Below, one piece after another: positions 14,689 to 22,870 of a stretch of 36,369 nucleotides of DNA (position 1 is its first letter; each line of letters opens with the position of its first letter). The position numbers and the translations under genes are program-made. Under the pieces are notes generated by a model. That model did no database searches. It saw nothing but the letters and a program-made list of their open reading frames with translations, and had not been told where the DNA came from. The DNA lies in contig JAEOTO010000010.1 in NCBI GenBank assembly GCA_016839805.1, positions 1 through 36,369 on the forward strand, written 5' to 3'. Source of the DNA: Candidatus Hermodarchaeota archaeon. Its GTDB lineage: Archaea > Asgardarchaeota > Hermodarchaeia > Hermodarchaeales > Hermodarchaeaceae.

Positions 14689-16020
14689 ATGCGGATACTG
14701 ATTCGCAATGCGATGATTATAACAATGGATTCACAACGACGGGTATTGAAGAATACAGACCTTCTTCTCGAAGATTCCACTATCGCAGTTATTGGAAAGG
14801 CTATCAAAGAGAAAGCAGATAGAATAATTGATGGAACTGGTCGAATGATTTTACCCGGTTTCATCTGTGGGCATACTCATCTTTATGGAATAATGCTTCG
14901 TGGAGCCCCACTCGATATCAAACCTACCACTGATTTTCTACAAATCCTTGACCGAATCTGGTGGAAAGTCGATTCAGCATTTGTCAACGAAGATGCATAT
15001 GCAAGTGCCCTGGCGTCTTGTTACGAGTTTGTTAAGAGTGGAACAACCTGTTTCGCTGATACTTATTCGGGACCAGGATCAATTGAAGGGGTGCTGGATG
15101 CTATCGCAAAGGGCGTAACTCAAGTGGGTATCCGAGGCATTCTAGCATTTGAAGCTACGGAACGAAACTCCAAGAAAGAGGGGGAACGAGGATTAAATGA
15201 AAATATCCGATTCCTGAAAAAACTGCAACAAAATCCTAATGATCTCCTTCATGGGATGTACAGTCTTCACGCCTCATTTACCATTAGTGATGAACTTATC
15301 CAAAAAACGCGTGAACAGGCTGACCAGTTACCGGCTCCTCTCACCATTCACACCAGTGAAGGTCTAATTGATGTTTATCACAACATTGAGCGATACGATA
15401 AACGGACTGTCGAACGCCTTTTTGATCTCGGTGTGCTAGGATCCGATGTCGTTCTTGCTCATTGTGTTCATGTAAACCATGATGAGTTGGAATTGATTCG
15501 GGGAAGCGGAGCCGTAGTTGCGCATAATCCAATGAGTAATATGAATAACGCAGTAGGGGTAGCTCCCGTAAAGGAAATGCATGAATTGGGAATTCCGGTT
15601 TGTTTAGGCAATGATGGCTTCATTTTTGATGCCATTGAAAACATACGAACTGCCTATCTCATCCATAAGGTACATCACTTGGATACCAGAGTGACAACAC
15701 CACAACAAATTATTGAGATGGCTACAATCAATGGTGCACAAGCCTACGGTCTTGATGAAAAAATCGGATCAATCGAACAAGGAAAACAAGCGGATATTGT
15801 AATTCTACACCCGAATCCGCGGGTTACTCCGATGTTGCCTAATGGGTTATATGGCTATATTGTCTATGGCTGTACTGCACATGATGTTGAGCACGTCTTT
15901 GTTCAAGGAAAACAGCTCGTAGACAATCATCAGGTTATTTCAATACAGCCAGAAGTTGTAGAAAAAGCCCTTACACGGGTAGTACCCACATTATGGGAAA
16001 AACTCGGAATTGCTCTCTAG
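14689..16020 (+). CDS. SsnA/ATZ-TRZ family amidohydrolase (deaminase) 1
   Basis: This 443-residue metal-dependent hydrolase belongs to the amidohydrolase superfamily branch with guanine deaminase, SsnA and chlorohydrolases. Metal site: H62 and H64 in CGHTH, H221 in TIHTSE, and D309 in LGNDGF; H194 and H258 are further active-site candidates. The N-terminal beta sandwich (NAMIITMD) and the C-terminal IGSIEQGKQADIVI strand are typical. Length and the HTHLYG-MLRG pattern fit SsnA (about 442 residues), known from the bacterial purine-degradation cluster. Deamination of an aminopurine or aminopyrimidine is the likely reaction type; the substrate is unknown. GGTGA precedes the ATG at a good distance. 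Divergent from the AOR2 operon; its stop overlaps MoaD2 by 4 bp. Confidence 0.88.
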   Translation: MRILIRNAMIITMDSQRRVLKNTDLLLEDSTIAVIGKAIKEKADRIIDGTGRMILPGFICGHTHLYGIMLRGAPLDIKPTTDFLQILDRIWWKVDSAFVNEDAYASALASCYEFVKSGTTCFADTYSGPGSIEGVLDAIAKGVTQVGIRGILAFEATERNSKKEGERGLNENIRFLKKLQQNPNDLLHGMYSLHASFTISDELIQKTREQADQLPAPLTIHTSEGLIDVYHNIERYDKRTVERLFDLGVLGSDVVLAHCVHVNHDELELIRGSGAVVAHNPMSNMNNAVGVAPVKEMHELGIPVCLGNDGFIFDAIENIRTAYLIHKVHHLDTRVTTPQQIIEMATINGAQAYGLDEKIGSIEQGKQADIVILHPNPRVTPMLPNGLYGYIVYGCTAHDVEHVFVQGKQLVDNHQVISIQPEVVEKALTRVVPTLWEKLGIAL

Positions 16021-16298
16021 CCACCAGAAACTGGCGGAAATACCGCGATAACATCCCCATCAGAGAGAGGGCTCTTTAAGCCCTGTAAAACATGGATGCC
16101 CCGACCATTCACAAGTATCTTGATATAGCGACGAAGTTCTCCTTCTTCATCAAAAACGGTTTCACAAAAAGTAGGTCCCCGGTCTTCGCAGAGTTGATCA
16201 AGAAGGTCCTGAACAGTACTTCCCTTGAGGTTGATTGTGAGCTGATGAAATCCTAGACGTTCAGTGAATGGTCCAATTGTTCGCACAACAACATGCAT
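16017..16298 (-). CDS. MoaD-like sulfur carrier with canonical GG terminus
   Basis: This 93-residue beta-grasp protein resembles the MoaD-like protein at 10659, sharing LVNGR, the QG-(K/T)-PLSDGD turn and the FPP ending. It terminates exactly in Ser-Gly-Gly, as needed for activation by an E1-like adenylyltransferase. It is expected to provide dithiolene sulfur for the tungsten pterin of the two AOR enzymes. It is a single gene, convergent with amidohydrolase 1 (stops overlap in CTAG at 16017-16020) and divergent from amidohydrolase 2. The ATG at 16298 starts with MHVVVRTIGPF. Two MoaD-like copies within 6 kb suggest one per AOR system or specialised roles. Confidence 0.87.
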   Translation of the reverse strand: MHVVVRTIGPFTERLGFHQLTINLKGSTVQDLLDQLCEDRGPTFCETVFDEEGELRRYIKILVNGRGIHVLQGLKSPLSDGDVIAVFPPVSGG

Positions 16299-16417
16299 TA
16301 CCGTGGTTCTCCACAGGCGGAAAATGCTTGGATGCTCAAAAAGCTGCTGGTATTGTAAACATACTACAAAACCTAACCCTTAATAGGAAAAGCGAAACAA
16401 GCCCCATGCTGATTCTT

Positions 16418-17809
16418 ATGGCAGACTTACTGATTGACGGCGCCATGGTTATCACTGTCGATCCTAAACGACGCATCATCTCTGATGGAGCGGTAGTTGT
16501 TGAGAACCAACGAATTATTGCTGTTGGAAAATCTCATGAAATCAAACAGAAATATAGTGCAGATACACGAATTCATGCTAAACAAAAAATCCTAATCCCT
16601 GGACTCATCGACTGCCATGTTCATCTAGCCCAGGCCCTAATCCGTGGAACTGCGGATGATGTTGACCTTATTCCTTGGTTACGCGATTACGTTTGGGTTC
16701 TTCAAGGCAACTTTACTCCTGAAGACGGAAAGGTTAGTGCAGAGCTTTGTATTGCTGAAATGCTCAAATCAGGTACAACGAGTTTCCTCGAAAGTATGAT
16801 TCACAAACGTTATGGCATGGACGGCATTGCGCAAGTGGTTGAAAATACAGGTATCCGAGGTTGTCTTTCTAAACTTTTCATGGATTGGACTGGTTACGCC
16901 GACGAAGAATCCATCATGTATGAGGGAATGATCGAGGATCCAGACGAATGCATTTCTGAGACAATTTCGATGCATAGTAAGTGGGAAGGTGCGGCGGATG
17001 GACGAGTGTTTATCTGGTGGGGTGCCCGGACACCCGGAGCAGTTAGCCCGGAACTATATCGGCGAGTAGCGAATATTGCACGGAAACGTCATATGGGCAT
17101 TACAATGCACTTAGGAGAAGTCAAAGAGGATGTCGAGTACACCAAGACTCAGTTTAATCAACTACCTGCTGAATTTGCACATGATGTAGGGATGATGGGA
17201 AAAAACGTGGTTTTAGTTCATGGTGTTTGGATAAGTCCTAAAGAGTTTCCAATTTACGTGGAAACAGGCACCCATATGTGTCACTGCCCAGCAAGTAACG
17301 CGAAGCTCGCCTCAGGAATTGCATTAATCCCTGAAATGCTCAAAGCTGGAATTAATGTATGTTTGGGCTGTGATGGCGGTCCAAGTAATAACGCTTACGA
17401 CATGTTTCGCGAAATGTTTCTAGCCGCTGTTATACACAAAGCTCGTACTCTCGATCCACTGACTATGCCTGCTGAAACCGTTTTAGAGATGGCAACCATC
17501 AATGGTGCAAAAGCATTAGGCCTTGAAAGAGAAATTGGCAGCATCGAAGTTGGTAAAAAAGCAGATTTAGTTCTCGTAGATACTCACCAATTAAACATCG
17601 CACCTACATATAACCCAGTCAGCAATATTATTTATGCTGCAAATGGCTTCAACGTCTCCACAACTATCGTAAACGGACAAATCCTTGTGCATGAAGGTAA
17701 ACTGTTAACCCTCGATGAAGACCAAGTCATTGAGGAAGCGCGTTCCCGAGGCGAAAAGTTACTCGACCGAGCCGGAGTCAAGATTCAAAGTAGATGGCAA
17801 AGAAATTAA
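16418..17809 (+). CDS. ATZ/TRZ family amidohydrolase (deaminase or chlorohydrolase-like) 2
   Basis: This is a 463-residue metal-dependent hydrolase when started at MADLLIDG (ATG at 16418). The frame continues upstream to 16268, but those 50 residues overlap the divergent MoaD gene and its promoter and look non-coding; ATG at 16406 is possible. Metal ligands: H67 and H69 in CHVHL, H231 in MHLGE, D319 in GCDGG; H268 (LVHGVW) is the probable fourth histidine, with E234 nearby. This is the TrzA/AtzA/MTA-deaminase pattern, including QALIRG after the HxH motif. It is about as distant from amidohydrolase 1 as separate subfamilies, so the substrates probably differ. The carbamoyltransferase follows 44 nt downstream, suggesting that its product feeds a carbamoyl-transfer step. 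Confidence 0.87.
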   Translation: MADLLIDGAMVITVDPKRRIISDGAVVVENQRIIAVGKSHEIKQKYSADTRIHAKQKILIPGLIDCHVHLAQALIRGTADDVDLIPWLRDYVWVLQGNFTPEDGKVSAELCIAEMLKSGTTSFLESMIHKRYGMDGIAQVVENTGIRGCLSKLFMDWTGYADEESIMYEGMIEDPDECISETISMHSKWEGAADGRVFIWWGARTPGAVSPELYRRVANIARKRHMGITMHLGEVKEDVEYTKTQFNQLPAEFAHDVGMMGKNVVLVHGVWISPKEFPIYVETGTHMCHCPASNAKLASGIALIPEMLKAGINVCLGCDGGPSNNAYDMFREMFLAAVIHKARTLDPLTMPAETVLEMATINGAKALGLEREIGSIEVGKKADLVLVDTHQLNIAPTYNPVSNIIYAANGFNVSTTIVNGQILVHEGKLLTLDEDQVIEEARSRGEKLLDRAGVKIQSRWQRN

Positions 17810-17853
17810 TAGCGCCTTCAGCGCTTACCCCACAGAATTGAGGTGACTCGACA

Positions 17854-18912
17854 ATGAGCGATAATATTGTAGGAAAATTCCATGGTCGTGATTGGCTGAC
17901 TATTCAAGAATGGTCACAAGAGGATTTGCAGACCCTTATCGATGCCGCTATCAAAATAAAGAAGTTACAAAAGGAGCGGAACCCGCATGACTATCTTCTC
18001 CGACAAACCTTGTTCATGATTTTCTTCAATCGTTCTTTACGAACCCGGAATTCCTTCGAAGCGGGTATGACTCAGATGGGTGGACATGCTCACTTCCTCT
18101 CCCCCCAAGATGTTTACCGACCAGCTTTACCAGATGATGAAGAAGCGTATACCAGTGAACGTATCTCTGATGTTGCCCGTGTCCTTGCACGGATGGGAGA
18201 TGCGATAGCCATTCGAATTTATGGTTCACATGCCAAATGGATTTACGGACGTGGACACCGCATTCTTCGTGAATTCGCGAAATGGTCTGACATTCCCATC
18301 ATCAATATGGAAGATGATGTTTATCATCCCTGTCAGGCCATGGCGGACATGCAAGCTATCCAGGAACACACTCCGAAGGTCCAAGGTAAAAAATTCGTTA
18401 TGAGTTGGGCGTATAGTCCAAGTACGAAGAAACCACTCGCTGTCCCTCAAAGTGGAGTGTTAATGGGAACCAAGTGGGGTATGGATGTCGTGTTAGCCCA
18501 TCCGAAGGGCTTTGAACTCGATCCAAAGATTCTTGAAATGTGTGAAAAAAACGTGGCTCAATATGGTGGTTCCTTTGAGATAACAAATGATATAGAAGAA
18601 GCCTTTGCTGGTGCGCATTTTGTGTATCCCAAGTGTTGGACTAGTAAGCATCACATCCCCCCAATTGCCCCAGCAGAAGATTGGGAAGGTTGTCAGAAAC
18701 TGTTTGATGCCAATAAGAATTGGATCGCTGATGCAGCGAAAATGGATCTTGGAGTAAAAGATGTCAAATACATGCATTGTCTTCCTGCAGATCGTGGTTT
18801 CGAAGTGACTGACGAAGTATTGGATGGAAAATGGAGTATCGCCTTTGATGAGGCCGAAAATCGTTTACACTCACAAAAAGCCATTATGGCGGCTATAATG
18901 GGTCGTCCTTAA
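17854..18912 (+). CDS. YgeW/AOTCase-like carbamoyltransferase 1
   Basis: This 352-residue member of the aspartate/ornithine carbamoyltransferase family has a carbamoyl-phosphate loop reading SLRTR (61-65), as in acetyl- and succinylornithine transcarbamylases. HPCQ is at 158-161 and HCLP at 308-311. The segment SWAYSP-x-TKKPLAVPQS (184-200) is the kind of insertion seen in knotted transcarbamylases such as YgeW. The SMG motif used by true ornithine carbamoyltransferase is absent, so ornithine is unlikely. In a catabolic setting such enzymes could run backwards, splitting a carbamoyl (ureido) compound with phosphate. GAGGTGA precedes the ATG. Co-directional with amidohydrolase 2. Its stop codon touches, without overlap, the stop of the convergent paralogue. 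Confidence 0.87.
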   Translation: MSDNIVGKFHGRDWLTIQEWSQEDLQTLIDAAIKIKKLQKERNPHDYLLRQTLFMIFFNRSLRTRNSFEAGMTQMGGHAHFLSPQDVYRPALPDDEEAYTSERISDVARVLARMGDAIAIRIYGSHAKWIYGRGHRILREFAKWSDIPIINMEDDVYHPCQAMADMQAIQEHTPKVQGKKFVMSWAYSPSTKKPLAVPQSGVLMGTKWGMDVVLAHPKGFELDPKILEMCEKNVAQYGGSFEITNDIEEAFAGAHFVYPKCWTSKHHIPPIAPAEDWEGCQKLFDANKNWIADAAKMDLGVKDVKYMHCLPADRGFEVTDEVLDGKWSIAFDEAENRLHSQKAIMAAIMGRP

Positions 18913-19941
18913 CTACAATAGGTTCTCATCGCCCATTACAAGGGAAAGGAGTCCTTTTTGGAGGTGCAGCCGGTTTTCAGCTTGATCGAAAATTACGCTT
19001 TGGTCACTATCAACGACTTCATCTGTTGCCTCTTCACCACGAAACACTGGTAAACAATGCATATAGATGGCGTCTTGACTGGCGAGATCCATTAGTTCAG
19101 TGTTGCAAATCCAATTACGATATTTTTCATGGATTTGAGCTTCTTTATCTTCGCCCCATTTGTCAATGCCCATAGCCGCACATTCAGCACTCATCCATGA
19201 ACGAGGGTAGACCACATGAGCTCCTGAGTACCCCTCTTTAACGTCATTTGTGATTGTGAAAGCGCCTCCTGATTCGTTCGCATTCTGATGACACCAATCC
19301 ATGATTTCGGAGTCAAGTTCGAATCCAGGTGGATGAGCAAGTGTGACATCCATACCGAATCGGGTAGCAGTGAGTATGGCGCTTTGAACACTGCACCAGG
19401 ACCTAGAATGACGGCTGTATGCCCATGAAAAGAGAAACTTTTTCCCTTGAATTTTTGGAAAATTTTCTTGGACAGTCATAATATCAGTAAGTGATTGACA
19501 GGGGTGAAATTTATCATCGGCCATATTGATAATTGGCACCTTTGCCCATTTAGCATAATCACGCAGGACCTGGTTTCCTCGTCCATAAACATACCCTACG
19601 GCCTTCTCAAGGATTCGAATGCCTATTCCATGACCGTACCTTGCGAGAGTACATGCTGTGTCCTTAACGCTTTCCCCTTCGCCGAGTCTCATAGCTCCAG
19701 GTTCCAAAAATTGGGCATGGCCTCCAAGTTCAGTTAGTGCTGCTTCAAAGCTAGCACGAGTTCGGGTACTGGTGTTATAGAAAAGCATGAAGAACGTTTT
19801 ATCTGAGAGGAGATGCGGAGATTTTCCAGCCCTGGTTTTTTTCTTGAGCCCTTTAGAAAATTCTAGGACCGCGTCGAGTTCTTCACGGGTCCATTCTTGT
19901 GTTGTGATCATATCTCGTCCACGGAGATCCAGTTTAGCCAT
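18913..19941 (-). CDS. YgeW/AOTCase-like carbamoyltransferase 2
   Basis: This 342-residue carbamoyltransferase is paralogous to its convergent neighbour (shared GRD start region, GRG, AKW-PIINM-DD, HPCQ, QGKKF, SWAYS). It keeps the classic STRTR carbamoyl-phosphate motif (58-62), HPCQ (146-149), HCLP (295-298) and RGEE (301-304). The loop after SWAYS is SRHSRSWCSVQS instead of the KPLAVPQ of the other copy, so the second substrate should differ. No SMG ornithine motif is seen. ATG at 19941 matches the start of the paralogue; a TTG at 19950 also opens the frame. Two different copies may act on successive intermediates or form a mixed complex. Transcribed alone; the 220-nt gap upstream contains its promoter. 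Confidence 0.87.
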   Translation of the reverse strand: MAKLDLRGRDMITTQEWTREELDAVLEFSKGLKKKTRAGKSPHLLSDKTFFMLFYNTSTRTRASFEAALTELGGHAQFLEPGAMRLGEGESVKDTACTLARYGHGIGIRILEKAVGYVYGRGNQVLRDYAKWAKVPIINMADDKFHPCQSLTDIMTVQENFPKIQGKKFLFSWAYSRHSRSWCSVQSAILTATRFGMDVTLAHPPGFELDSEIMDWCHQNANESGGAFTITNDVKEGYSGAHVVYPRSWMSAECAAMGIDKWGEDKEAQIHEKYRNWICNTELMDLASQDAIYMHCLPVFRGEEATDEVVDSDQSVIFDQAENRLHLQKGLLSLVMGDENLL

Positions 19942-19985
19942 TTCGTCCAACTACCTATTTACGATTTTTTGATGCTGTGGTGACG

Positions 19986-20125
19986 AAACCTTTTGAAAAT
20001 TTCGTATTTCATACTCTTTGGTATATGTTAACCCTATGTATACATTGGTTCGATTCCCCCATTCATTGTGTTTTACAACCCCCTTAGGTAAATTATCACT
20101 CATTGTTTTTTGCAAAACCTTTTGA
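19986..20125. repeat. Pair of 11-bp direct repeats in the divergent gap before tatD
   Basis: AAACCTTTTGA occurs at 19986-19996 and again at 20115-20125, both in the gap between the divergent carbamoyltransferase 2 and tatD genes. The second copy lies about 40 nt before the tatD start and the first about 45 nt before the carbamoyltransferase start, so they could be binding sites for a shared regulator. No RNA gene or ORF is convincing here. Confidence 0.3.
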
Positions 20126-20161
20126 GGGTTTTAATGACGCTATCGGCATAGGGATTATAAC

Positions 20162-20956
20162 GTGGAGTTCTTTGATACGCATTCTCATTTAGAAATGCCC
20201 AGGCTCTATCCTAATGTGGATGCGATAGTTCGCCGTGCTAAGGCAGCGGGAGTTATTGGAGTTGTAGTAAGTGCAATCGAGCCGAAATTTTATCCTAAAG
20301 CCCTGGATTTAAAGAACCGATTTCCTGGATTTATTTGGCCTACCTTTGGTTTGCATCCTCCACGAGCAACTCCTGAAATGGTGAAACGTTGTATTCAAAG
20401 CATTCGAAAACACGCTGAGGAAATTGTGGCGATTGGAGAAGTGGGATTAGATTATTACTGGGTTAAGGAGAGAGAACCACGCGAGTATCAGAAGACAGCC
20501 TTTGTTCAGTTTATCCAGCTAGCGAGCGAGTTAGATCTTCCATTAGTAGTCCATTCTCGAGAAGCTGAGGGGGATTCGATACAGATTTTAAAAAGAGAGG
20601 AAGCTGTTCAGGTTCAACTACATTGTTTCAATGACGCTGCGCTTGTGCAAGAAGCCGCCAAACAAGGATGGGTTATGAGTGTTCCTACAAGTGTTGTTTC
20701 CCGCCGTCGCATGCAACGAATCGCTTCAGCGATGCCATTAGCAAATATGCTGTTAGAAACGGATGCACCATATTTGGCGCCAGTCCATGGTCAAACAAAT
20801 GAACCGGCAAATCTTCCCCATGCAGCGGTGAAACTTGCAGAGATTAAAGAAACAACTCCAGAGGTTATCGCAGAAACCACAACAGAAAACGCTCTGAGGT
20901 TTCTTCAGTTAGTCCGTGATGAAACCGGTACCGAAATTTCAAAAAGCAAGGATTAG
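20162..20956 (+). CDS. tatD: TatD family metal-dependent deoxyribonuclease
   Basis: TatD enzymes are cytoplasmic TIM-barrel nucleases, usually 3'-5' exonucleases implicated in DNA repair or degradation. The 264 residues carry all expected metal ligands: H7 and H9 (THSHLE), E93 in GEVGLDYYW, H131 in VVHSRE, H154 in LHCFND and D201 in LETDAPYLAP. The start is GTG at 20162, which places THSH correctly at the N-terminus; no strong Shine-Dalgarno precedes it. It is convergent with glmS, with only 3 nt between the two stop codons. No functional link to neighbours is evident. Confidence 0.92.
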   Translation: MEFFDTHSHLEMPRLYPNVDAIVRRAKAAGVIGVVVSAIEPKFYPKALDLKNRFPGFIWPTFGLHPPRATPEMVKRCIQSIRKHAEEIVAIGEVGLDYYWVKEREPREYQKTAFVQFIQLASELDLPLVVHSREAEGDSIQILKREEAVQVQLHCFNDAALVQEAAKQGWVMSVPTSVVSRRRMQRIASAMPLANMLLETDAPYLAPVHGQTNEPANLPHAAVKLAEIKETTPEVIAETTTENALRFLQLVRDETGTEISKSKD

Positions 20957-20959
20957 GAA

Positions 20960-22786
20960 TTAGCGCACTGTCAGAGTTTTACTGATATTGCGTGGGTAGT
21001 CGGGATCGATGTTTTTGTATGTGGCGAGATGATAGGCCATGAGTTGTAGAGGAATCGCTTGGAGGATAGGGCTCAAATACTGGTTTGATTCAGGTATCAA
21101 GAAAAAGTCGTCATCTTTTACATATCGTCGAAGTAATGGGTGATCTTCACCGGTTATAATTATCCGTGCACCACGGCACTCTACTTCAGCGAGATGGTTG
21201 ACAAGATGTTCAGAGTCCTTTGGTGCTATTGTAAAGACAATGGGATACCCCTCTTCTACGATGCTGAGGGGACCATGTTTGAATTCACTAGAATACATCC
21301 CATCAGCGACGATATAGCAGACTTCCTTAATTTTTAGAGCGCCCTCCAATGCAACTCCATGAGTGATTCCATAACCAAGGACGTAGAAATGGGAATATTT
21401 AGATAAGTAAGGGGCAAGCGCTCGAGCTTTAATCGTATTCGTTGAAATCGTCTCTTCGATAAGTGCAGGTAAATGGGTCTTTAGATCAGTTATTATCTCT
21501 TCAGCACGAGTGGATTCTAAGACCTCACGTTTTTGCCCACTCAAAGCTGCGAGGTAATTGAAGAGAGTTACTTGGCTCGTGTAAGTTTTTGTTGCAGGGA
21601 CGCTAATTTCAAATCCGGAGCCTAGAGGCAAGTAAAGGTCACTTAGGTGTGTAAGTGTTGAACCTAAGACATTTATAATGCTGAGAATTTTCACATCGCG
21701 ATTTCGACAATGATGAACCACGTCAATAACATCTTTGGTTTCGCCACTTTGACTAACACAAACGACGACATCCCCTTTTCTTACAGCATCGCCGTAATGT
21801 GAAATAAATTGTCCACCAATAACAGGAATGACAGCAACATTCGCTAACTCGTTAAAATAGTAACTGCCAACCACAGCAGCATGATAACTGGATCCACAGG
21901 CAACGAAAAACACCCGGTTCGCATTAATGAGGGAACCTACGAATTGGGAGATGTAAGGTTCACGTATCGCACTGAAGAGTGTGCGGGTGCTGCTAACTTG
22001 TTCGTGAATTTCTTTCAACATGAAATGTGGATAGCCACCCTTTTGAGCGACCCGGATATCAGCATCGGATGTGTAAGGTTTTCTTTCTACGAGCTGACCA
22101 TCGCTGATGCGACGAATTTCAATTGTTGTAGGTGAGAGAATCACTAGTTCTCCGTCATGAATGTTTAAGATTTCACGGGTGATAGGGAGTATACTTGGAA
22201 GATCACTACTTACGCAAGTTTCACCTTTGCCGATACCTGCGAAAAGACTCGAACCCATCTTTACAGCATAGACTTTGTCATCATCTCGATGCATTACAGC
22301 AAAGGCATAATCACCTTTCAGATCATTGCATCCTTTTTGGATGGCTTCGACCATATCGCCAAGCTGGTCATAGTATCGTTCTATTGCGTGAACGCAAATT
22401 TCACCATCATTCATACTGCGTACCGTATGTCCCTCATGGGTATATTGTTCCCTTAGGGGGAGAAAATTCAAAATATTTCCATTATGTGCAGCACACAAAT
22501 CCTCGTCGCAATCAAGGTGCGGTTGAGCGTTGAGTTTACTGGGCGCACCAAATGTTGCCCATCGTAGTTGTGCAATGCCTTTGGAACCCCGCATTTCACT
22601 AAGACGTAATTTCGTAGCTACGATATCGAATTTCCCTTTATCTTTGCGCAGGTGGATTTTGTTCTTGTAAACGGTTGCGCACCCGACTGTATCGTAGCCT
22701 CGATAAGTGAGTTTTTCAGCACATTCTACTAGTGTTTCGCCGATGTTATTTCGTCGATTGCTAGTAATTGCGAATATGCCGCACAC
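20960..22786 (-). CDS. glmS: Glucosamine-6-phosphate synthase (GlmS) with altered glutaminase pocket
   Basis: GlmS makes glucosamine-6-phosphate from fructose-6-phosphate and glutamine. The 608 residues show an N-terminal class II amidotransferase with nucleophile C2 (MCGIF), R75, N102 and G103 (HNG) and D127. Two SIS sugar-isomerase domains follow (VACGSSYHAA, SQSGETKD, EFKHGP), and the chain ends DYPRNISKTLTVR, the typical GlmS tail. Two glutamine-pocket positions differ: the His of RWATHG is Phe (F79) and the first His of NAHPH is Gln (Q88). The enzyme may be a divergent GlmS, prefer free ammonia, or make another amino sugar. The start is GTG at 22786 with AAGGAG upstream. A 15-bp palindrome lies just before it. 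Confidence 0.88.
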   Translation of the reverse strand: MCGIFAITSNRRNNIGETLVECAEKLTYRGYDTVGCATVYKNKIHLRKDKGKFDIVATKLRLSEMRGSKGIAQLRWATFGAPSKLNAQPHLDCDEDLCAAHNGNILNFLPLREQYTHEGHTVRSMNDGEICVHAIERYYDQLGDMVEAIQKGCNDLKGDYAFAVMHRDDDKVYAVKMGSSLFAGIGKGETCVSSDLPSILPITREILNIHDGELVILSPTTIEIRRISDGQLVERKPYTSDADIRVAQKGGYPHFMLKEIHEQVSSTRTLFSAIREPYISQFVGSLINANRVFFVACGSSYHAAVVGSYYFNELANVAVIPVIGGQFISHYGDAVRKGDVVVCVSQSGETKDVIDVVHHCRNRDVKILSIINVLGSTLTHLSDLYLPLGSGFEISVPATKTYTSQVTLFNYLAALSGQKREVLESTRAEEIITDLKTHLPALIEETISTNTIKARALAPYLSKYSHFYVLGYGITHGVALEGALKIKEVCYIVADGMYSSEFKHGPLSIVEEGYPIVFTIAPKDSEHLVNHLAEVECRGARIIITGEDHPLLRRYVKDDDFFLIPESNQYLSPILQAIPLQLMAYHLATYKNIDPDYPRNISKTLTVR

Positions 22787-22809
22787 GGATAATAGCTCCT
22801 TATTTCCAG

Positions 22810-22824
22810 TTTCACAATGTGAAA
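22810..22824. promoter_or_regulatory. Palindrome upstream of glmS
   Basis: TTTCACA and TGTGAAA flank a single central A, giving a perfect 15-bp inverted repeat 24-38 nt before the GTG start of glmS. Its size and position fit an operator for a dimeric regulator. The loop is too short for an RNA hairpin, so DNA binding is the better reading. Threonine synthase upstream runs the same way and ends at 22871. Confidence 0.4.
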
Positions 22825-22870
22825 TCGTTTAACTGTGTTTCTATGTTTCATTATTTTGCACTGCGTTTCT

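Noticed and set aside
16268..16417. N-terminal 50-residue extension of amidohydrolase 2
   Set aside because: It overlaps the divergent MoaD gene and the promoter gap and lacks family similarity; MADLLIDG at 16418 matches the normal start of the fold.
20045..20065. GGTTCGATTCCC, resembling a tRNA T-loop
   Set aside because: The flanking bases do not form a 5-bp T stem, and no acceptor, D or anticodon arms can be drawn around it.
22195..22533. 112-codon open frame on the plus strand
   Set aside because: It is antisense to the GlmS glutaminase domain and His/Arg-rich in the manner of shadow frames.
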